A stretch of 64,000 bases of DNA. Origin: Undibacterium piscinae (lineage in GTDB: Bacteria > Pseudomonadota > Gammaproteobacteria > Burkholderiales > Burkholderiaceae_D). Where the stretch lies: assembly GCA_003970805.2 (NCBI GenBank), contig CP051152.1, positions 1,922,001-1,986,000 on the forward strand, given 5' to 3'. A model generated the notes under the pieces. That model had not been told where the DNA came from. It made no database searches and saw only the letters and a list, made by a program, of their open reading frames with translations. Positions within the stretch are counted from its first letter, which is position 1, and every line of letters starts with the position of its first letter. The position numbers were made by a program, and so were the translations under genes. Below, one piece after another: positions 44,830 to 54,560 of the stretch.

Positions 44830-46977
44830 TTACTTGACGTTAAGTTTATCGTTCAGCACTTTTGGGGTAATAAATACCAACAATTCCGTCTTATTATTGA
44901 CGCGGCCTGTGGTTTTAAACAAATAGCCCAACAATGGCAGATCACCGAAAAATGGTACTTTTGTGATATCGTCGCGCTCTTCCTGAGTGTAAATACCACC
45001 CAGAACAACGGTGCCACCATTTTCGACAAGTACCATGGTTTTTACCTGTTTAGTATTAATTACCGGACCGCCACGGGTGTCTTCACCACGACTATCCTTG
45101 TGCACATCAACACTGAGGATAATATTTCCGTCGGGCGTAATTTGTGGCGTAACGTCAAGGCTCAATGTTGCTTTCTTAAACGAAATAGAGGTTGCACCAC
45201 TTGAGCTCGCTACCTGATAAGGAATTTCCGTACCTTGTTCTATATGCGCTGGCAATTGATCTGCAGTAACAATACGAGGGCTGGAAATAATTTTCCCTTT
45301 CCCGTCAGCTTCCAGCGCGGTTAACTCTAGGTTAAGAAAACGATTTGCTGCGGAAGAAAACAGACTTACGGCCAGGCTGCCTGGATTTAAGCCATTAATA
45401 CCAGCTGCCGGCAAACTAACAAACTGAGTGTTAGGAATAAAACTACCCTCTGTCACCTTCGCCTGACCGGTTTGCTCGCCTACGCCGAGATAATTACCGG
45501 TAAATGCAGCTCTTTGATTGCCCGACATCTGGTAGCCGGCATCGCCACCACGAATATTTCTTGCGTCAAGAAAACCCAGTTTTGCACCAAGATTACGATT
45601 GAATTTATCATCAGCCTCAACAATACGAGCTTCAATCAATACTTGCTTCGATGCAATATCTGTTTTTTGTATCAATTTCCTAATTTCTTCCAGCTTAGAC
45701 GGAATGTCAGTCACAAATAACTGATTGGTGCGAGGCTCAATCACTGCACTACCGCGCTTAGACAACATACGGTTAGTGGAAGATCCATCTACACCAAATA
45801 CCAGTTTAAATGCTTCAGCCTTTTGATAATTCAGCTGAAACGATTCTGTCCGCATAGGCTCAAGTTCGGCAATTTGCGCTTTTTGCTCAAGTTCGAGTTT
45901 CTCTTTAGTTAACAACTCATCTTTAGGTGCGATCCACATAACCGAGCCGTTTTTACGCATATCCAAGCCCTTGGTTTGCATCAGCACATCCAGAGCCTGA
46001 TCCCATGGCACGTCTTTTAGCCGTAGTGTGGAGTTCCCGGTAACAGTGTCACTGGCAATAATATTCAAACCGCTAAACTCGGCAATAATTTGCAGCAAAG
46101 CTCGGACTTCAATATTCTGGAAGTTAAAAGACAAGCGCTCACCGCGATAACCTTGAGTGCCTTGCGTGAGTTTATTTGGATCTTCCTTGATCGGTTTAAC
46201 CTCAATCACCAATTGCGTATCACTTTGATAGGCACTATGCTCCCAAAGTCCTTTTGGCTCGATCAGCATACGTACATTTTCGCCTTGCTGCGTGGTCGTC
46301 ACTGTTTGCACTGGTGAACCAAAATCAGCAACATCAAGACGGCGATTCAAGATAGATGGCAAGCCGACCTTAAGAAAATCAACCACAATTTTCTGGCCTT
46401 GCTGACGTACGTCAACCGCTACCTGATTGCTAGGCAAATCGATAACTACACGTCCCTCACCTTGAACTCCACGTCGAAAATCTATATCACGCAAATTTTG
46501 CTTAACATTGCTAGCTGCAACAGTCTTGACCGGTATTCCGACGGAATTTACTGCTGTGGCGATGCCACCAGAGCCATCTATGGTCACGATGACAGCATTG
46601 CCTTCGACCGTGGTCGCGTAGTTAAGTGATTTATTTAAGTTAAAAACCAAGCGTGACCGCCCTGTGGCCTCAACCACATTAACATTGCGCAACTCACCAA
46701 TGCCGATATCAAATGCCGTTTTTCCTGTTCCATTTGCGGTATCCGCAAAATCGAGCGCGATACGGGCAGGATTGGAAACAGAAAAGCCTAAGGGCGACTT
46801 AGCTACTGGGTTTTTAAGGCCAATTTTAATGATGATATTCACGCCCTGCTGATTGGCGGTAATAGTCTCAATACTGTTTGACTCTGCATGGGCCATTGGA
46901 CTTAATGCCAGCAAACCCATTAACATAAATTTAAGAAACACAGTGCTCCTTTTGCTTGCATTTGTGAGGACGTTCAT
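44830..46977 (-). CDS. pilQ: Type IV pilus secretin PilQ
   Basis: Outer-membrane channel for the pilus. ATG at 46977 (CAGGAGAT before it) begins a signal ending SPMAHA|ES. N-terminal AMIN domains (PARIALDFADTANG and LDVADFGSPV regions), an STN-like segment LSFNFQNIEVRALLQIIAEF, secretin N1 domain (PSKLEEIRKLIQKTDI, EARIVEADD) and the C-terminal secretin core (ISSPRIVTADQLPAHIEQG, SLDVTPQITPDGNI, VLGGIYTQEE). About 715 residues. Overlaps pilP by four bases. Confidence 0.96.
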   Translation of the reverse strand: MNVLTNASKRSTVFLKFMLMGLLALSPMAHAESNSIETITANQQGVNIIIKIGLKNPVAKSPLGFSVSNPARIALDFADTANGTGKTAFDIGIGELRNVNVVEATGRSRLVFNLNKSLNYATTVEGNAVIVTIDGSGGIATAVNSVGIPVKTVAASNVKQNLRDIDFRRGVQGEGRVVIDLPSNQVAVDVRQQGQKIVVDFLKVGLPSILNRRLDVADFGSPVQTVTTTQQGENVRMLIEPKGLWEHSAYQSDTQLVIEVKPIKEDPNKLTQGTQGYRGERLSFNFQNIEVRALLQIIAEFSGLNIIASDTVTGNSTLRLKDVPWDQALDVLMQTKGLDMRKNGSVMWIAPKDELLTKEKLELEQKAQIAELEPMRTESFQLNYQKAEAFKLVFGVDGSSTNRMLSKRGSAVIEPRTNQLFVTDIPSKLEEIRKLIQKTDIASKQVLIEARIVEADDKFNRNLGAKLGFLDARNIRGGDAGYQMSGNQRAAFTGNYLGVGEQTGQAKVTEGSFIPNTQFVSLPAAGINGLNPGSLAVSLFSSAANRFLNLELTALEADGKGKIISSPRIVTADQLPAHIEQGTEIPYQVASSSGATSISFKKATLSLDVTPQITPDGNIILSVDVHKDSRGEDTRGGPVINTKQVKTMVLVENGGTVVLGGIYTQEERDDITKVPFFGDLPLLGYLFKTTGRVNNKTELLVFITPKVLNDKLNVK

Positions 46978-47514
46978 TTTTTTATCTCCTGCAACTCTAG
47001 CGTGGCTTTTCGTTCGGTCCATTCACCTGCTGCATCCTGGACGATTTCCTTGATCTCTATATTGGTATCAGTAACCTTGGTGATTTGTCCAAAATTCGGA
47101 CCAATATAATTCCCCACTTTTGCCTGATAAACTGATTTATCTACCTGCAGAAGAGCGACCCGTACGGAGGATCGCTCAATAATCCCTACCATTTTGATCT
47201 CATCCAAAGAATATGCTTCCAGTATTTCTTTTCGCCTTTCCATATCAGGTTTCAAGCCGTTATTCGATTCGGCCTTCATTCTGGCTAACGCAACCAAGAG
47301 CTTAGTCGGATTAAATGGGTCGAGTTCAGCCCTACCCGAATAGGCAACTGGCACATAAACTTTTGGCTCGCTAATTTTTGGAACGACTACACGAGTCTCT
47401 TTTTTTACAGAATCCATCCATTGACGCAATTCGCTTACACCATTATCACCACACCCGGCAAGAAAGAGTAAAGGAAAAAAACAAAACAAGAATCTTGCAT
47501 TTAAACTTCCTCAT
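46974..47514 (-). CDS. pilP: Type IV pilus lipoprotein PilP (start frame disturbed)
   Basis: Inner-membrane lipoprotein linking PilNO to PilQ. The body is normal (ELDPFNPTKLLVALARM, MVGIIERSSVRVALLQVD, YIGPNFGQITKVTD). As written, the frame opens only at a TTG at 47489 with no signal start. An ATG at 47514 overlaps the pilO stop (ATGA) and reads MRKFKCKILVLFF, then leaves frame at a run of seven T on the coding strand (plus A at 47475-47481). With six T it continues PLLFLAGCG, a perfect lipoprotein signal. I therefore take 47514 as the true start and the extra base as error or slippage. Confidence 0.88.
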
Positions 47515-48164
47515 TTTTTAGCCCCTTTTTCTTTCTTCAAATTAGCCTGCGCGGCAATTTCTTCTGGGTCTAAATAACGGAAAGTTTTTGCAACGACATC
47601 CAAAGTCAAACGTGCATCTTTATCGGTGGATAAATGTAAATTATTTAAAGTAACAATACGTGGGAGTTTTGCAATATCACTAACAAATTCACCCATATCG
47701 TGATAATTTCCAGTTAATTTAATATCAATTGGCAACTCGGCATAATAGTCTTTAGCAACTAATTGACCAGGTTTAAACAATTCGAATTGCAAACCCCGCC
47801 CCAGGCCTGACTGATTGATATCGGATAGCAACGCATCCATTTCAGCCTTACTTGGCAATTGCTTTTCCATGGTCGCAACATACTGTAGGACTAACTTCCT
47901 TTGCTCCCTTAGCGCGTCCAGGCTAATCGCCTGCTGCATTTTTTGCTTGAATGATTCTTTTAACTTTTCTTCTTCTATCCGACCAGTCTCTTGTTCTTCA
48001 AGTTGCGCACTCCAGTAGAAAAACCAGCCCAGCACCACAACCAGCGACATGGAGGCGATAGCAGCAATGACGCGTGGCAGCAAAGGCCACAAGCCCGGAT
48101 GTAAACCATTCAAATCACGAAACTGTTCGCCAATAGATTCGCTAAAGTCTTTTAAATTTTGCAT
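47511..48164 (-). CDS. pilO: Type IV pilus assembly protein PilO
   Basis: 217 residues. A short cytoplasmic N terminus, one membrane helix (VIAAIASMSLVVVLGWFFYW, around 32-51), a coiled-coil region rich in Glu/Lys, then a ferredoxin-like periplasmic domain (MEKQLPSKAEMDALLSDIN, IDIKLTGNYHDMGEFVSDIA). Pairs with PilN in the alignment complex. Twenty bases after pilN; stop overlaps the restored pilP start. Confidence 0.94.
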   Translation of the reverse strand: MQNLKDFSESIGEQFRDLNGLHPGLWPLLPRVIAAIASMSLVVVLGWFFYWSAQLEEQETGRIEEEKLKESFKQKMQQAISLDALREQRKLVLQYVATMEKQLPSKAEMDALLSDINQSGLGRGLQFELFKPGQLVAKDYYAELPIDIKLTGNYHDMGEFVSDIAKLPRIVTLNNLHLSTDKDARLTLDVVAKTFRYLDPEEIAAQANLKKEKGAKK

Positions 48165-48183
48165 AATTAATCTTTCATCCGCA

Positions 48184-48816
48184 TCAAGGCTTCTGAACGG
48201 CTGGTTTTTCTACCGCACCAGATGCGGAGACAACGCTTGCGGCTACAGACTCTTGTTCACGTGGACGCTTAATTGCAACATTCATCGAAAATTCAACAAC
48301 CCTCTTCGCATCGCGCCCCTGTCCCAAATTGACTGATTTAATTTCAATCAAATCGGGCTTATATACCCAAACAGACTTATTTGCCAAATTCCGGATGAAA
48401 TCGGATACACGCTGATTCGATTGTGCGTACCCATTAAACACTATCTTTTGCCCATCTTGAGTGAGAGTGCGAAGGTGAACCCCTTCAGGAGTGAGTTTCA
48501 CAAACTCATCAAGCATAAACACAGGTTGATTACGATCACCCTGCAAATCTTCTACGGCTTGCTGGCGCGCCTTCAAACCGTCAATTTCAGATTTTAGATT
48601 GGCAACTTCCTTAATTTTCTCATCAAGCTTGGCATTTTCCGCCTTGATAAAATCATTTCTATCGAGTTGAGCGGAAATTTGCTGCGCAAATATAGTTCCT
48701 ATTGCAAGAACAATCACGGCACCGATAATTGCTGCAAACAATAACAATGAGTAAAAATTACTCTTGAGCTGCTTACGTCGTTCTTCCCGATGAGGAAGAA
48801 GGTTAATTTTAATCAT
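48184..48816 (-). CDS. pilN: Type IV pilus assembly protein PilN
   Basis: 210 residues. MIKINLLPHREERRKQLK is the conserved PilM-binding N terminus, followed by a membrane helix (SLLLFAAIIGAVIVLAIG), a coiled coil (residues 50-85) and a periplasmic domain (FVKLTPEGVHLRTLTQDG). An Ala/Val/Glu-rich tail follows. Start overlaps the pilM stop by one base (TAATG type). Confidence 0.94.
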   Translation of the reverse strand: MIKINLLPHREERRKQLKSNFYSLLLFAAIIGAVIVLAIGTIFAQQISAQLDRNDFIKAENAKLDEKIKEVANLKSEIDGLKARQQAVEDLQGDRNQPVFMLDEFVKLTPEGVHLRTLTQDGQKIVFNGYAQSNQRVSDFIRNLANKSVWVYKPDLIEIKSVNLGQGRDAKRVVEFSMNVAIKRPREQESVAASVVSASGAVEKPAVQKP

Positions 48817-49895
48817 TAGCCGAATCTCCGCATAGCCAAACCACAGGCAACAACATAGGAGGGCGCATCACTACGCAACAACTTCTCACTGACGTTGGAT
48901 GACAAATCCATGCCCTTAAACGGGCTCACAACTGAAGCAGATATTTTTGTGCGCTCGGCAATAATATCGACTAACCCAGGGATTACAGCACAACCACCGG
49001 CAAGATAAATCTGATCCACGCGGGTAAATGGCGTCGATGTGAAGAAAAATTGAATCGCGCGAGTTATCTCCAGAGATGCGCTCTCGAGGAAAGGCTCTAA
49101 CAACTCCATTTCATAACTATCTGGTAAATCACCTATTTTCTTCTTGGCCTCGGCCTCTTCAAAAGAAAGTCCGTAGTTACGAATAATATCTTGCGTCAAC
49201 TGATTGCCACCAAATTGCTGATCGCGCTCATATATGACTTCACCATTAAGCAGGATAGAAATGTAGGTGACTTTGGCACCAATCTGGAATAAGGCAAAAA
49301 TCTGATCGCGACCACCATTAGCCTGCATTTCAATCAGGCGACTAATTGCCGACCGTGCTGCATAAGACTCAATGTCCATGATCTTTGCCTGCAAGCCAGC
49401 AGATTCAACGACCGCGATGCGATCTTCAATTTTTTCTTTGCGGGAAGCCGCCAGCATAACTTCTATGTCTTCTTCGGCATTAGCAGCCGGTCCGATTACA
49501 CAAAAATCCAAGCTAACCTCATCCATCGCAAACGGAATATATTGATTCGCCTCTGACTCAACCTGAACTTCCAGGGCCTGCTCACTTAAATTACCAGAAA
49601 GAATAATTTTTTTAGTAATAACGGCAGATGCTGGCATAGCGATCGCTGTATTTTTGACGCTGCAGCCGGTATTTTTAATTAATTTTCGAATGGCGTCGGA
49701 AACCTGTTCGATATTTTCGATGTTCCCGTCAACCACGGCACCTTTCGGCAAGGGCTCTGAGCCACAGCGTTCTAGCCGAAATGTTTTATCACCACCTTGT
49801 GACAGCTCGACAAGTTTTACATCAGACGTGCTGATATCCAAACCAACCAATGGTGGGTTTTTTCTTCCAAGCAATGATGCCAGATCTAGAGCCAA
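48816..49895 (-). CDS. pilM: Type IV pilus assembly ATPase-like protein PilM
   Basis: Actin/FtsA-fold cytoplasmic protein of 359 residues: PPLVGLDISTSDVKLVELSQ (phosphate 1), MPASAVITKKI, AKIMDIESYAARSAI, FQIGAKVTYISILLNGE (phosphate 2), and QIYLAGGCAVIPGL (adenosine motif). Binds the N terminus of PilN. First gene of pilMNOPQ-lipoprotein-aroKB-dgt, divergent from the PBP1A gene. Confidence 0.95.
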   Translation of the reverse strand: MALDLASLLGRKNPPLVGLDISTSDVKLVELSQGGDKTFRLERCGSEPLPKGAVVDGNIENIEQVSDAIRKLIKNTGCSVKNTAIAMPASAVITKKIILSGNLSEQALEVQVESEANQYIPFAMDEVSLDFCVIGPAANAEEDIEVMLAASRKEKIEDRIAVVESAGLQAKIMDIESYAARSAISRLIEMQANGGRDQIFALFQIGAKVTYISILLNGEVIYERDQQFGGNQLTQDIIRNYGLSFEEAEAKKKIGDLPDSYEMELLEPFLESASLEITRAIQFFFTSTPFTRVDQIYLAGGCAVIPGLVDIIAERTKISASVVSPFKGMDLSSNVSEKLLRSDAPSYVVACGLAMRRFG

Positions 49896-50232
49896 GGATA
49901 TCCCCTCAAAAAAAACATCATTTTATTCTCAATTGCTATAAGGAAAAAATTATTTGGTAACAAATTATTACGCAAAAAATCTATTTATCAGAATCTTCGA
50001 GTCTATGCGCTTTACACATAAATTTCTATTTAAAATAGCAATTTAGAATACACTTATCCAAGCTTACATGAAATCCTAGCAATAAGCCTATGCTTGTGTA
50101 AAGAGTTTTCCTTAAAGCATCTCACATTGCCGTTGCCAAATTTCCACTCAACTGATTAAACCTTGCTTTATCTACCAAATCAGTCGCTACCGCTATAATG
50201 AGCGCTGCTATCTATTATCAGAACGATTTCCT
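49896..50232. promoter_or_regulatory. Divergent promoter region pilM / PBP1A
   Basis: 337 AT-rich bases. On the plus strand a TATAAT (50194-50199) lies 34 bases before the PBP1A ATG; its -35 is weak. The pilM promoter should lie near the left end but I see no clear hexamers. No open frame or RNA gene. Confidence 0.5.
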
Positions 50233-52548
50233 ATGTCCGACACTAGTCATTCAAAAACCACAGATACCTCAGTTGTAAAACCCAAGGTAAAAAATTTGGC
50301 CGTCCGCATTTTATTGGGAATAGGCGGCATTATCTTGGGCGGCATCACTGCAGTGGCATTACTGATAGTTTTTGCACTAAGTATGGCGTATCCAAACTTA
50401 CCAGAACTCGACGCAATTACCAGTTATCGTCCGAAAATGCCTCTGCGTGTTTTTTCCGCAGACAACATGCTGATTGCAGAGTTTGGCGAGGAGCGTAGAA
50501 ATGTCGTTAGATTTGCGGATATTCCTGAACTGATGAAAAAGGCCGTACTGGCAATTGAAGATGACCGGTTTTATGAGCATGGTGGCGTCGACTACCTTGG
50601 CATTGCGCGTGCAGCGGTACACAATCTCACCGGCGGCCCTAAGCAGGGAGCCTCGACTATTACGCAACAGGTAGCGCGAAATTTTTTCCTATCAAGTGAA
50701 CAGACGTTCAAGCGAAAAATTTATGAAGTATTGCTTGCATGGAAAATTGAGCAAAATTTGAGCAAGGATCAAATTCTTGAGATCTACATGAACCAGATTT
50801 ATTTGGGTCAACGCTCTTATGGATTTTCTTCCGCGGCACAGATCTATTTCGGCAAAAGTCTCAAGGAAATTACTGTTGCTGAAGCGGCGATGTTGGCTGG
50901 ACTCCCGAAGGCTCCATCGGCTTACAATCCGGTCGCCAATCCTAAGCGGGCGACAGTTCGCCAGCAATACATACTGCAACGCATGAAGCAGCTTGGGTAC
51001 ATTACCGAGGCGCAATATGAGATCGCCAAAGTGGAACAATTGCATATCAAGACCGATAGCGCTGAATTCGGCATTCACGCCGAATATGTGGCGGAAATGG
51101 CGCGTCAGTTAGTCTACGAACAGTACAAAGAAGAGACCTATACACGTGGTTTGAACGTTTATACAACCATCACCAAAGCGGATCAAGATGCCGCTTATCT
51201 GGCCTTACGCAAAGGCGTGATGGACTATGAAAAGCGCCATGGCTATCGTGGCCCTGAAGCAATTATAGAAATTCCGGCCAACAAGGACGAAGCGGAAAGC
51301 GTGATTGAGTCAAAATTAGCCGAACACCATGATAGCGACGATCTTGTGGTTGCGATGGTATTGAGCGCTAATCCGAAATTAGTCAAAGCAGTTCTGTCAT
51401 CGGGAGAAGAAATTCAAATTAGCGGGCCGGGACTTAGCTTTGCAGCAAGCGGTTTGCTTGCCACGGCCCCTGCGAATAAGCGCATACAGCGCGGAGCCGT
51501 AATACGCGTCACGCTAGAAGGCGCTAACTGGACCATTACCCAGATGCCGGAAGTGCAATCAGCGTTCGTCGCGGCCAGCACCACCGATGGCGCTATTAAG
51601 GCATTGGTCGGAGGTTTTGACTACAACATCAATAAATTTAATCATGTGACGCAGGCTTGGCGTCAGCCCGGCTCCAGTTTCAAACCCTTCATTTACTCAT
51701 CTTCACTGGAAAAAGGCTTGTCACCGTCCACCATCATTAATGATGCCCCTATCAGTTTTGATGCAGGGCAAACCGGCGGACAAGCCTGGGAACCAAAGAA
51801 TTACGATGGTAAATACGAAGGCCCTATGACCATGCGTAAAGGTCTGACCAAATCCAAGAACATGGTCTCGATTCGTATCCTGCATAAGGTTGGCGCCAAA
51901 TACGGGCAGGAATACACTAATCGCTTCGGTTTCCTGCCGGAAAAAAATCCCCCCTACCTGACTCTGGCACTGGGAGCGGGAGCAGTCACGCCGTTGCAAA
52001 TGGCCGGGGCTTATGCGGTATTTGCCAATGGCGGCTACAAAATCAGCCCTTACCTGATTTCAAAGATTACCGATACCAACGGCAATGTTTTATCGCAAGC
52101 GATTCCTGACAAGGCTGGCGACGAGGCGAACCGGGTGATTGATGAGCGCAATGCATTTTTGATGGATAGCATGATGAAAGATGTCGTGCGCTTCGGCACT
52201 GCGACCAAGGCACTAGTATTAAAGCGCCCTGACATCGCCGGAAAAACCGGCACCACCAATGACTCTATCGATGCCTGGTTCGCAGGCTACCAGTCCAAAC
52301 TGGTAGGGATAGCATGGATGGGGTTTGATCAGCCTAAGAATCTTGGCAACAAAGAAACCGGTGGTGGCCTTGCTTTACCGATATGGATAGGCTACATGCA
52401 AAAGGCATTGAAAGAGATACCGATAGAGGAACGTGCAGTGCCGAATGGCATCATACAAGCCGAAGGTGATTTTTTCTATGCAGAAAATCCACCAGGCTCA
52501 GCCATCCGGAACTTAGGTGAAGCGGAACAAATGATTATCGAAGAATAA
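50233..52548 (+). CDS. mrcA: Penicillin-binding protein 1A (first copy)
   Basis: Bifunctional peptidoglycan glycosyltransferase/transpeptidase, 771 residues. Membrane anchor at residues 25-55 (LLGIGGIILGGITAVALLIV). Glycosyltransferase 51 domain with catalytic Glu in [29 protein letters not shown] and [18 protein letters not shown]-like insert, then transpeptidase with SxxK serine in QPGSSFKPFIYSS, SKN motif TKSKNMV and KTGTT. Divergent from pilM, the common arrangement. A second PBP1A lies 2 kb away in opposite orientation. Confidence 0.96.
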   Translation: MSDTSHSKTTDTSVVKPKVKNLAVRILLGIGGIILGGITAVALLIVFALSMAYPNLPELDAITSYRPKMPLRVFSADNMLIAEFGEERRNVVRFADIPELMKKAVLAIEDDRFYEHGGVDYLGIARAAVHNLTGGPKQGASTITQQVARNFFLSSEQTFKRKIYEVLLAWKIEQNLSKDQILEIYMNQIYLGQRSYGFSSAAQIYFGKSLKEITVAEAAMLAGLPKAPSAYNPVANPKRATVRQQYILQRMKQLGYITEAQYEIAKVEQLHIKTDSAEFGIHAEYVAEMARQLVYEQYKEETYTRGLNVYTTITKADQDAAYLALRKGVMDYEKRHGYRGPEAIIEIPANKDEAESVIESKLAEHHDSDDLVVAMVLSANPKLVKAVLSSGEEIQISGPGLSFAASGLLATAPANKRIQRGAVIRVTLEGANWTITQMPEVQSAFVAASTTDGAIKALVGGFDYNINKFNHVTQAWRQPGSSFKPFIYSSSLEKGLSPSTIINDAPISFDAGQTGGQAWEPKNYDGKYEGPMTMRKGLTKSKNMVSIRILHKVGAKYGQEYTNRFGFLPEKNPPYLTLALGAGAVTPLQMAGAYAVFANGGYKISPYLISKITDTNGNVLSQAIPDKAGDEANRVIDERNAFLMDSMMKDVVRFGTATKALVLKRPDIAGKTGTTNDSIDAWFAGYQSKLVGIAWMGFDQPKNLGNKETGGGLALPIWIGYMQKALKEIPIEERAVPNGIIQAEGDFFYAENPPGSAIRNLGEAEQMIIEE

Positions 52549-52565
52549 GGGAATCATTTAAAAAT

Positions 52566-52880
52566 TTATTTGCTGCCTTGTTCAGTCGCCAGTGCTGACA
52601 GGGTAGCAAAAAATTCTGACCCATCACGGGTATTGCGCCAAACCTGACCATCATGCTTGTAATGAAAGCCGCCCGCTCTTGCAGCCAGCCACATTTCTTG
52701 CATGGGTGCCTGGCTATTGACGATGATCTTTGAGCCATTGTTAACGAATTCAATTTCCAGCACATTACCGCTACGTTTGCAGTCGACATCAAGCTCATCA
52801 TTGTCAAATGCACGCTCGAAAATTTGCTCTACTTGTTGCAAGCACTCATCAGCCATTTTCAAAAATTCTGTTTCGGTCAT
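52566..52880 (-). CDS. cyaY: Frataxin homologue CyaY
   Basis: Iron-binding modulator of Fe-S cluster assembly. ATG at 52880 follows CTGGAGTGTAAC; 104 residues: MTETEFLKMADECLQQVEQI, the acidic ridge DNDELDVDC, VLEIEFVNNGSKIIVNSQ, QEMWLAARAGGFHY and DGSEFFATLS. Divergent from lptM with less than 50 bases between starts. Confidence 0.93.
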   Translation of the reverse strand: MTETEFLKMADECLQQVEQIFERAFDNDELDVDCKRSGNVLEIEFVNNGSKIIVNSQAPMQEMWLAARAGGFHYKHDGQVWRNTRDGSEFFATLSALATEQGSK

Positions 52881-52922
52881 GTTACACTCCAGCGCATTCA
52901 TAAACCGCCATTCTATACGCTG

Positions 52923-53132
52923 TTGAACATTTTGAAAAAATCCACTCTGATTCTCGCCCTAGCCATCTGCAGCAGCGCTGCTGCACTAAGCGGCTGCGGG
53001 CAAAAAGGTCCGCTTTACCTGCCGGTTAAGCCGATTCAAGCCAGCACGCCTAAACCAGCGCCAGCGCCGGCACCAATATCGTCAGCAGCATCACCGGACG
53101 AGCAGACAGCCAATCCTCAGACGCAAAAATAG
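52923..53132 (+). CDS. lptM: Small lipoprotein LptM (YifL type)
   Basis: About 69 residues. Lipoprotein signal with lipobox LSGC directly followed by GQKGPLYLP, the hallmark of LptM, which assists LptDE maturation in enterobacteria. A Pro/Ala-rich tail follows. No ATG is available; TTG at 52923 (MLNILKK) or 52932 (MKKSTLI) is the start. Usually lysA follows in betaproteobacteria; here msrPQ faces it instead, so a rearrangement or loss next to it is possible. Confidence 0.85.
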   Translation: MNILKKSTLILALAICSSAAALSGCGQKGPLYLPVKPIQASTPKPAPAPAPISSAASPDEQTANPQTQK

Positions 53133-53139
53133 CGCGTGT

Positions 53140-53766
53140 TCAGAACCGCTGCGCAGACAAGATCGCATTGGAACGCCAGCGCCAGAACACCCGCAAGGCC
53201 AGCAAACTAAAGACTATTACCGCAAACAGCCAAGGCTGAGTGAAGTCATGTTTGCCGGCTTTCATCCAAAAGTAATGCAACACACCAAGTGGCGCAATCA
53301 GATATATCAACCGATGCAATCGCTGCCAGCGCTTGCCACCCAAGCGCTTGATCATCGCGTTACTGCTGGTAAGTGCCAGCGGTATCAGTAATACGAAAGC
53401 GCTAAACCCTACCGCAATAAAAGGCCGTTTCAGTACATCGCTGAACATCTCATCCAGTTCAAAAAAATGATCGAACCACAAGAACGTCATGAAATGCAGA
53501 AATGCGTAGAAGAATACGTACAAGCCCAGCATACGCCGTAAGCGTATGATCCAATGCCATTGCAACAACTTACGTAGCGGCGTCATCGCCAGCGTGATAC
53601 ACAAAAAATAGAGTGTCCAGTCCCCGGTATTTCGGGTAATGAACTCGACCGGGTTGGCGCCAAGTTTATCCAGGTAGGTGAACGCGACCAAACGTAAAAA
53701 CGGTAGCAATGCCAATATAAATAAAACCCACTTGATTTGCGTAAGTTGTTTGTTGCTGACATTCAT
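53140..53766 (-). CDS. msrQ: MsrQ, haem-binding membrane subunit of the MsrPQ system
   Basis: 208 residues with about six membrane helices ([49 protein letters not shown]). Conserved His residues in [12 protein letters not shown] and GVLHYF suit b-haem binding. It passes quinol electrons to periplasmic MsrP, which repairs oxidised methionine. Intact here, but its partner msrP is broken. Starts overlapping the msrP stop by four bases. Confidence 0.93.
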   Translation of the reverse strand: MNVSNKQLTQIKWVLFILALLPFLRLVAFTYLDKLGANPVEFITRNTGDWTLYFLCITLAMTPLRKLLQWHWIIRLRRMLGLYVFFYAFLHFMTFLWFDHFFELDEMFSDVLKRPFIAVGFSAFVLLIPLALTSSNAMIKRLGGKRWQRLHRLIYLIAPLGVLHYFWMKAGKHDFTQPWLFAVIVFSLLALRVFWRWRSNAILSAQRF

Positions 53767-54560
53767 ATTAAAAAAAATCTCTTTAAATCCATACCTGCAT
53801 ACAAGGGTGCAACTTCGCTATAACCATTAAACATTAAGGTTTTGCGTTTGCGGCTTAACAAACCATCTTCACCGATACGGCGCTCAGTCGCCTGCGACCA
53901 GCGCGGATGATTCACCTCAGGGTTCACGTTTGAATAAAAACCATATTCCCCTGGCGCGGCAATATTCCAGGCTGTACGCGGTTGCTCTTTGGTAAAACGA
54001 ATCTTGACGATCGACTTAGCTGATTTAAATCCATACTTCCAGGGCGCCACAAGACGCACAGGCGCGCCATTTTGATTGGGCAAGACCTCACCATACATAC
54101 CGAGCGCCAGCATCGCCAATGGATGCATAGCCTCATCCAGACGCAGACCCTCGACATATGGCCACTCAAGCACCGGACTGCGCAAACCCGGCATCTGTTT
54201 TTTATCTTCCAGAGTGATGAATTCGACGAACCGCGCAGCGCTGGTAGGCTCGACCTTTTTGATCAATTGCGACAAAGAATAGCCAACCCAAGGGATCACC
54301 ATAGACCATCCCTCAACACAACGCAGACGATAGATGCGCTCTTCCAGGGGCGCAAGTTTCAACAGGCTATCCAAGTCCAGCGTCATCGGCTTTTTGACCT
54401 CGCCCTCGATCCTCCACGAGGCTGCCGGCATGATGCCTTATCCGTCCACGTCGCGTCTTTGTGGTCTTTTTTTCCATTTCAGGCTGCCGGCATAGACCGC
54501 CGGATCGGCCTTATCCGTACCAAACTCATAAAAATTATTGTAAGTGGTCGCGTCTTTGTA
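53763..54560 (-). pseudogene. msrP: MsrP molybdopterin subunit, N terminus lost and frame broken
   Basis: Periplasmic methionine sulfoxide reductase. From about 54415 to 53763 the frame is intact: [10 protein letters not shown], the Mo-ligand Cys in [31 protein letters not shown] and the normal C terminus. Upstream, [13 protein letters not shown] and TDKADPA, conserved in MsrP, lie at 54560-54485 in another frame, fused to the end of the second PBP1A. The Tat signal and first 50 or so residues are absent. A short imperfect duplication (54419-54462 versus 54481-54559) separates the parts. The enzyme cannot be exported as written. Confidence 0.85.
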
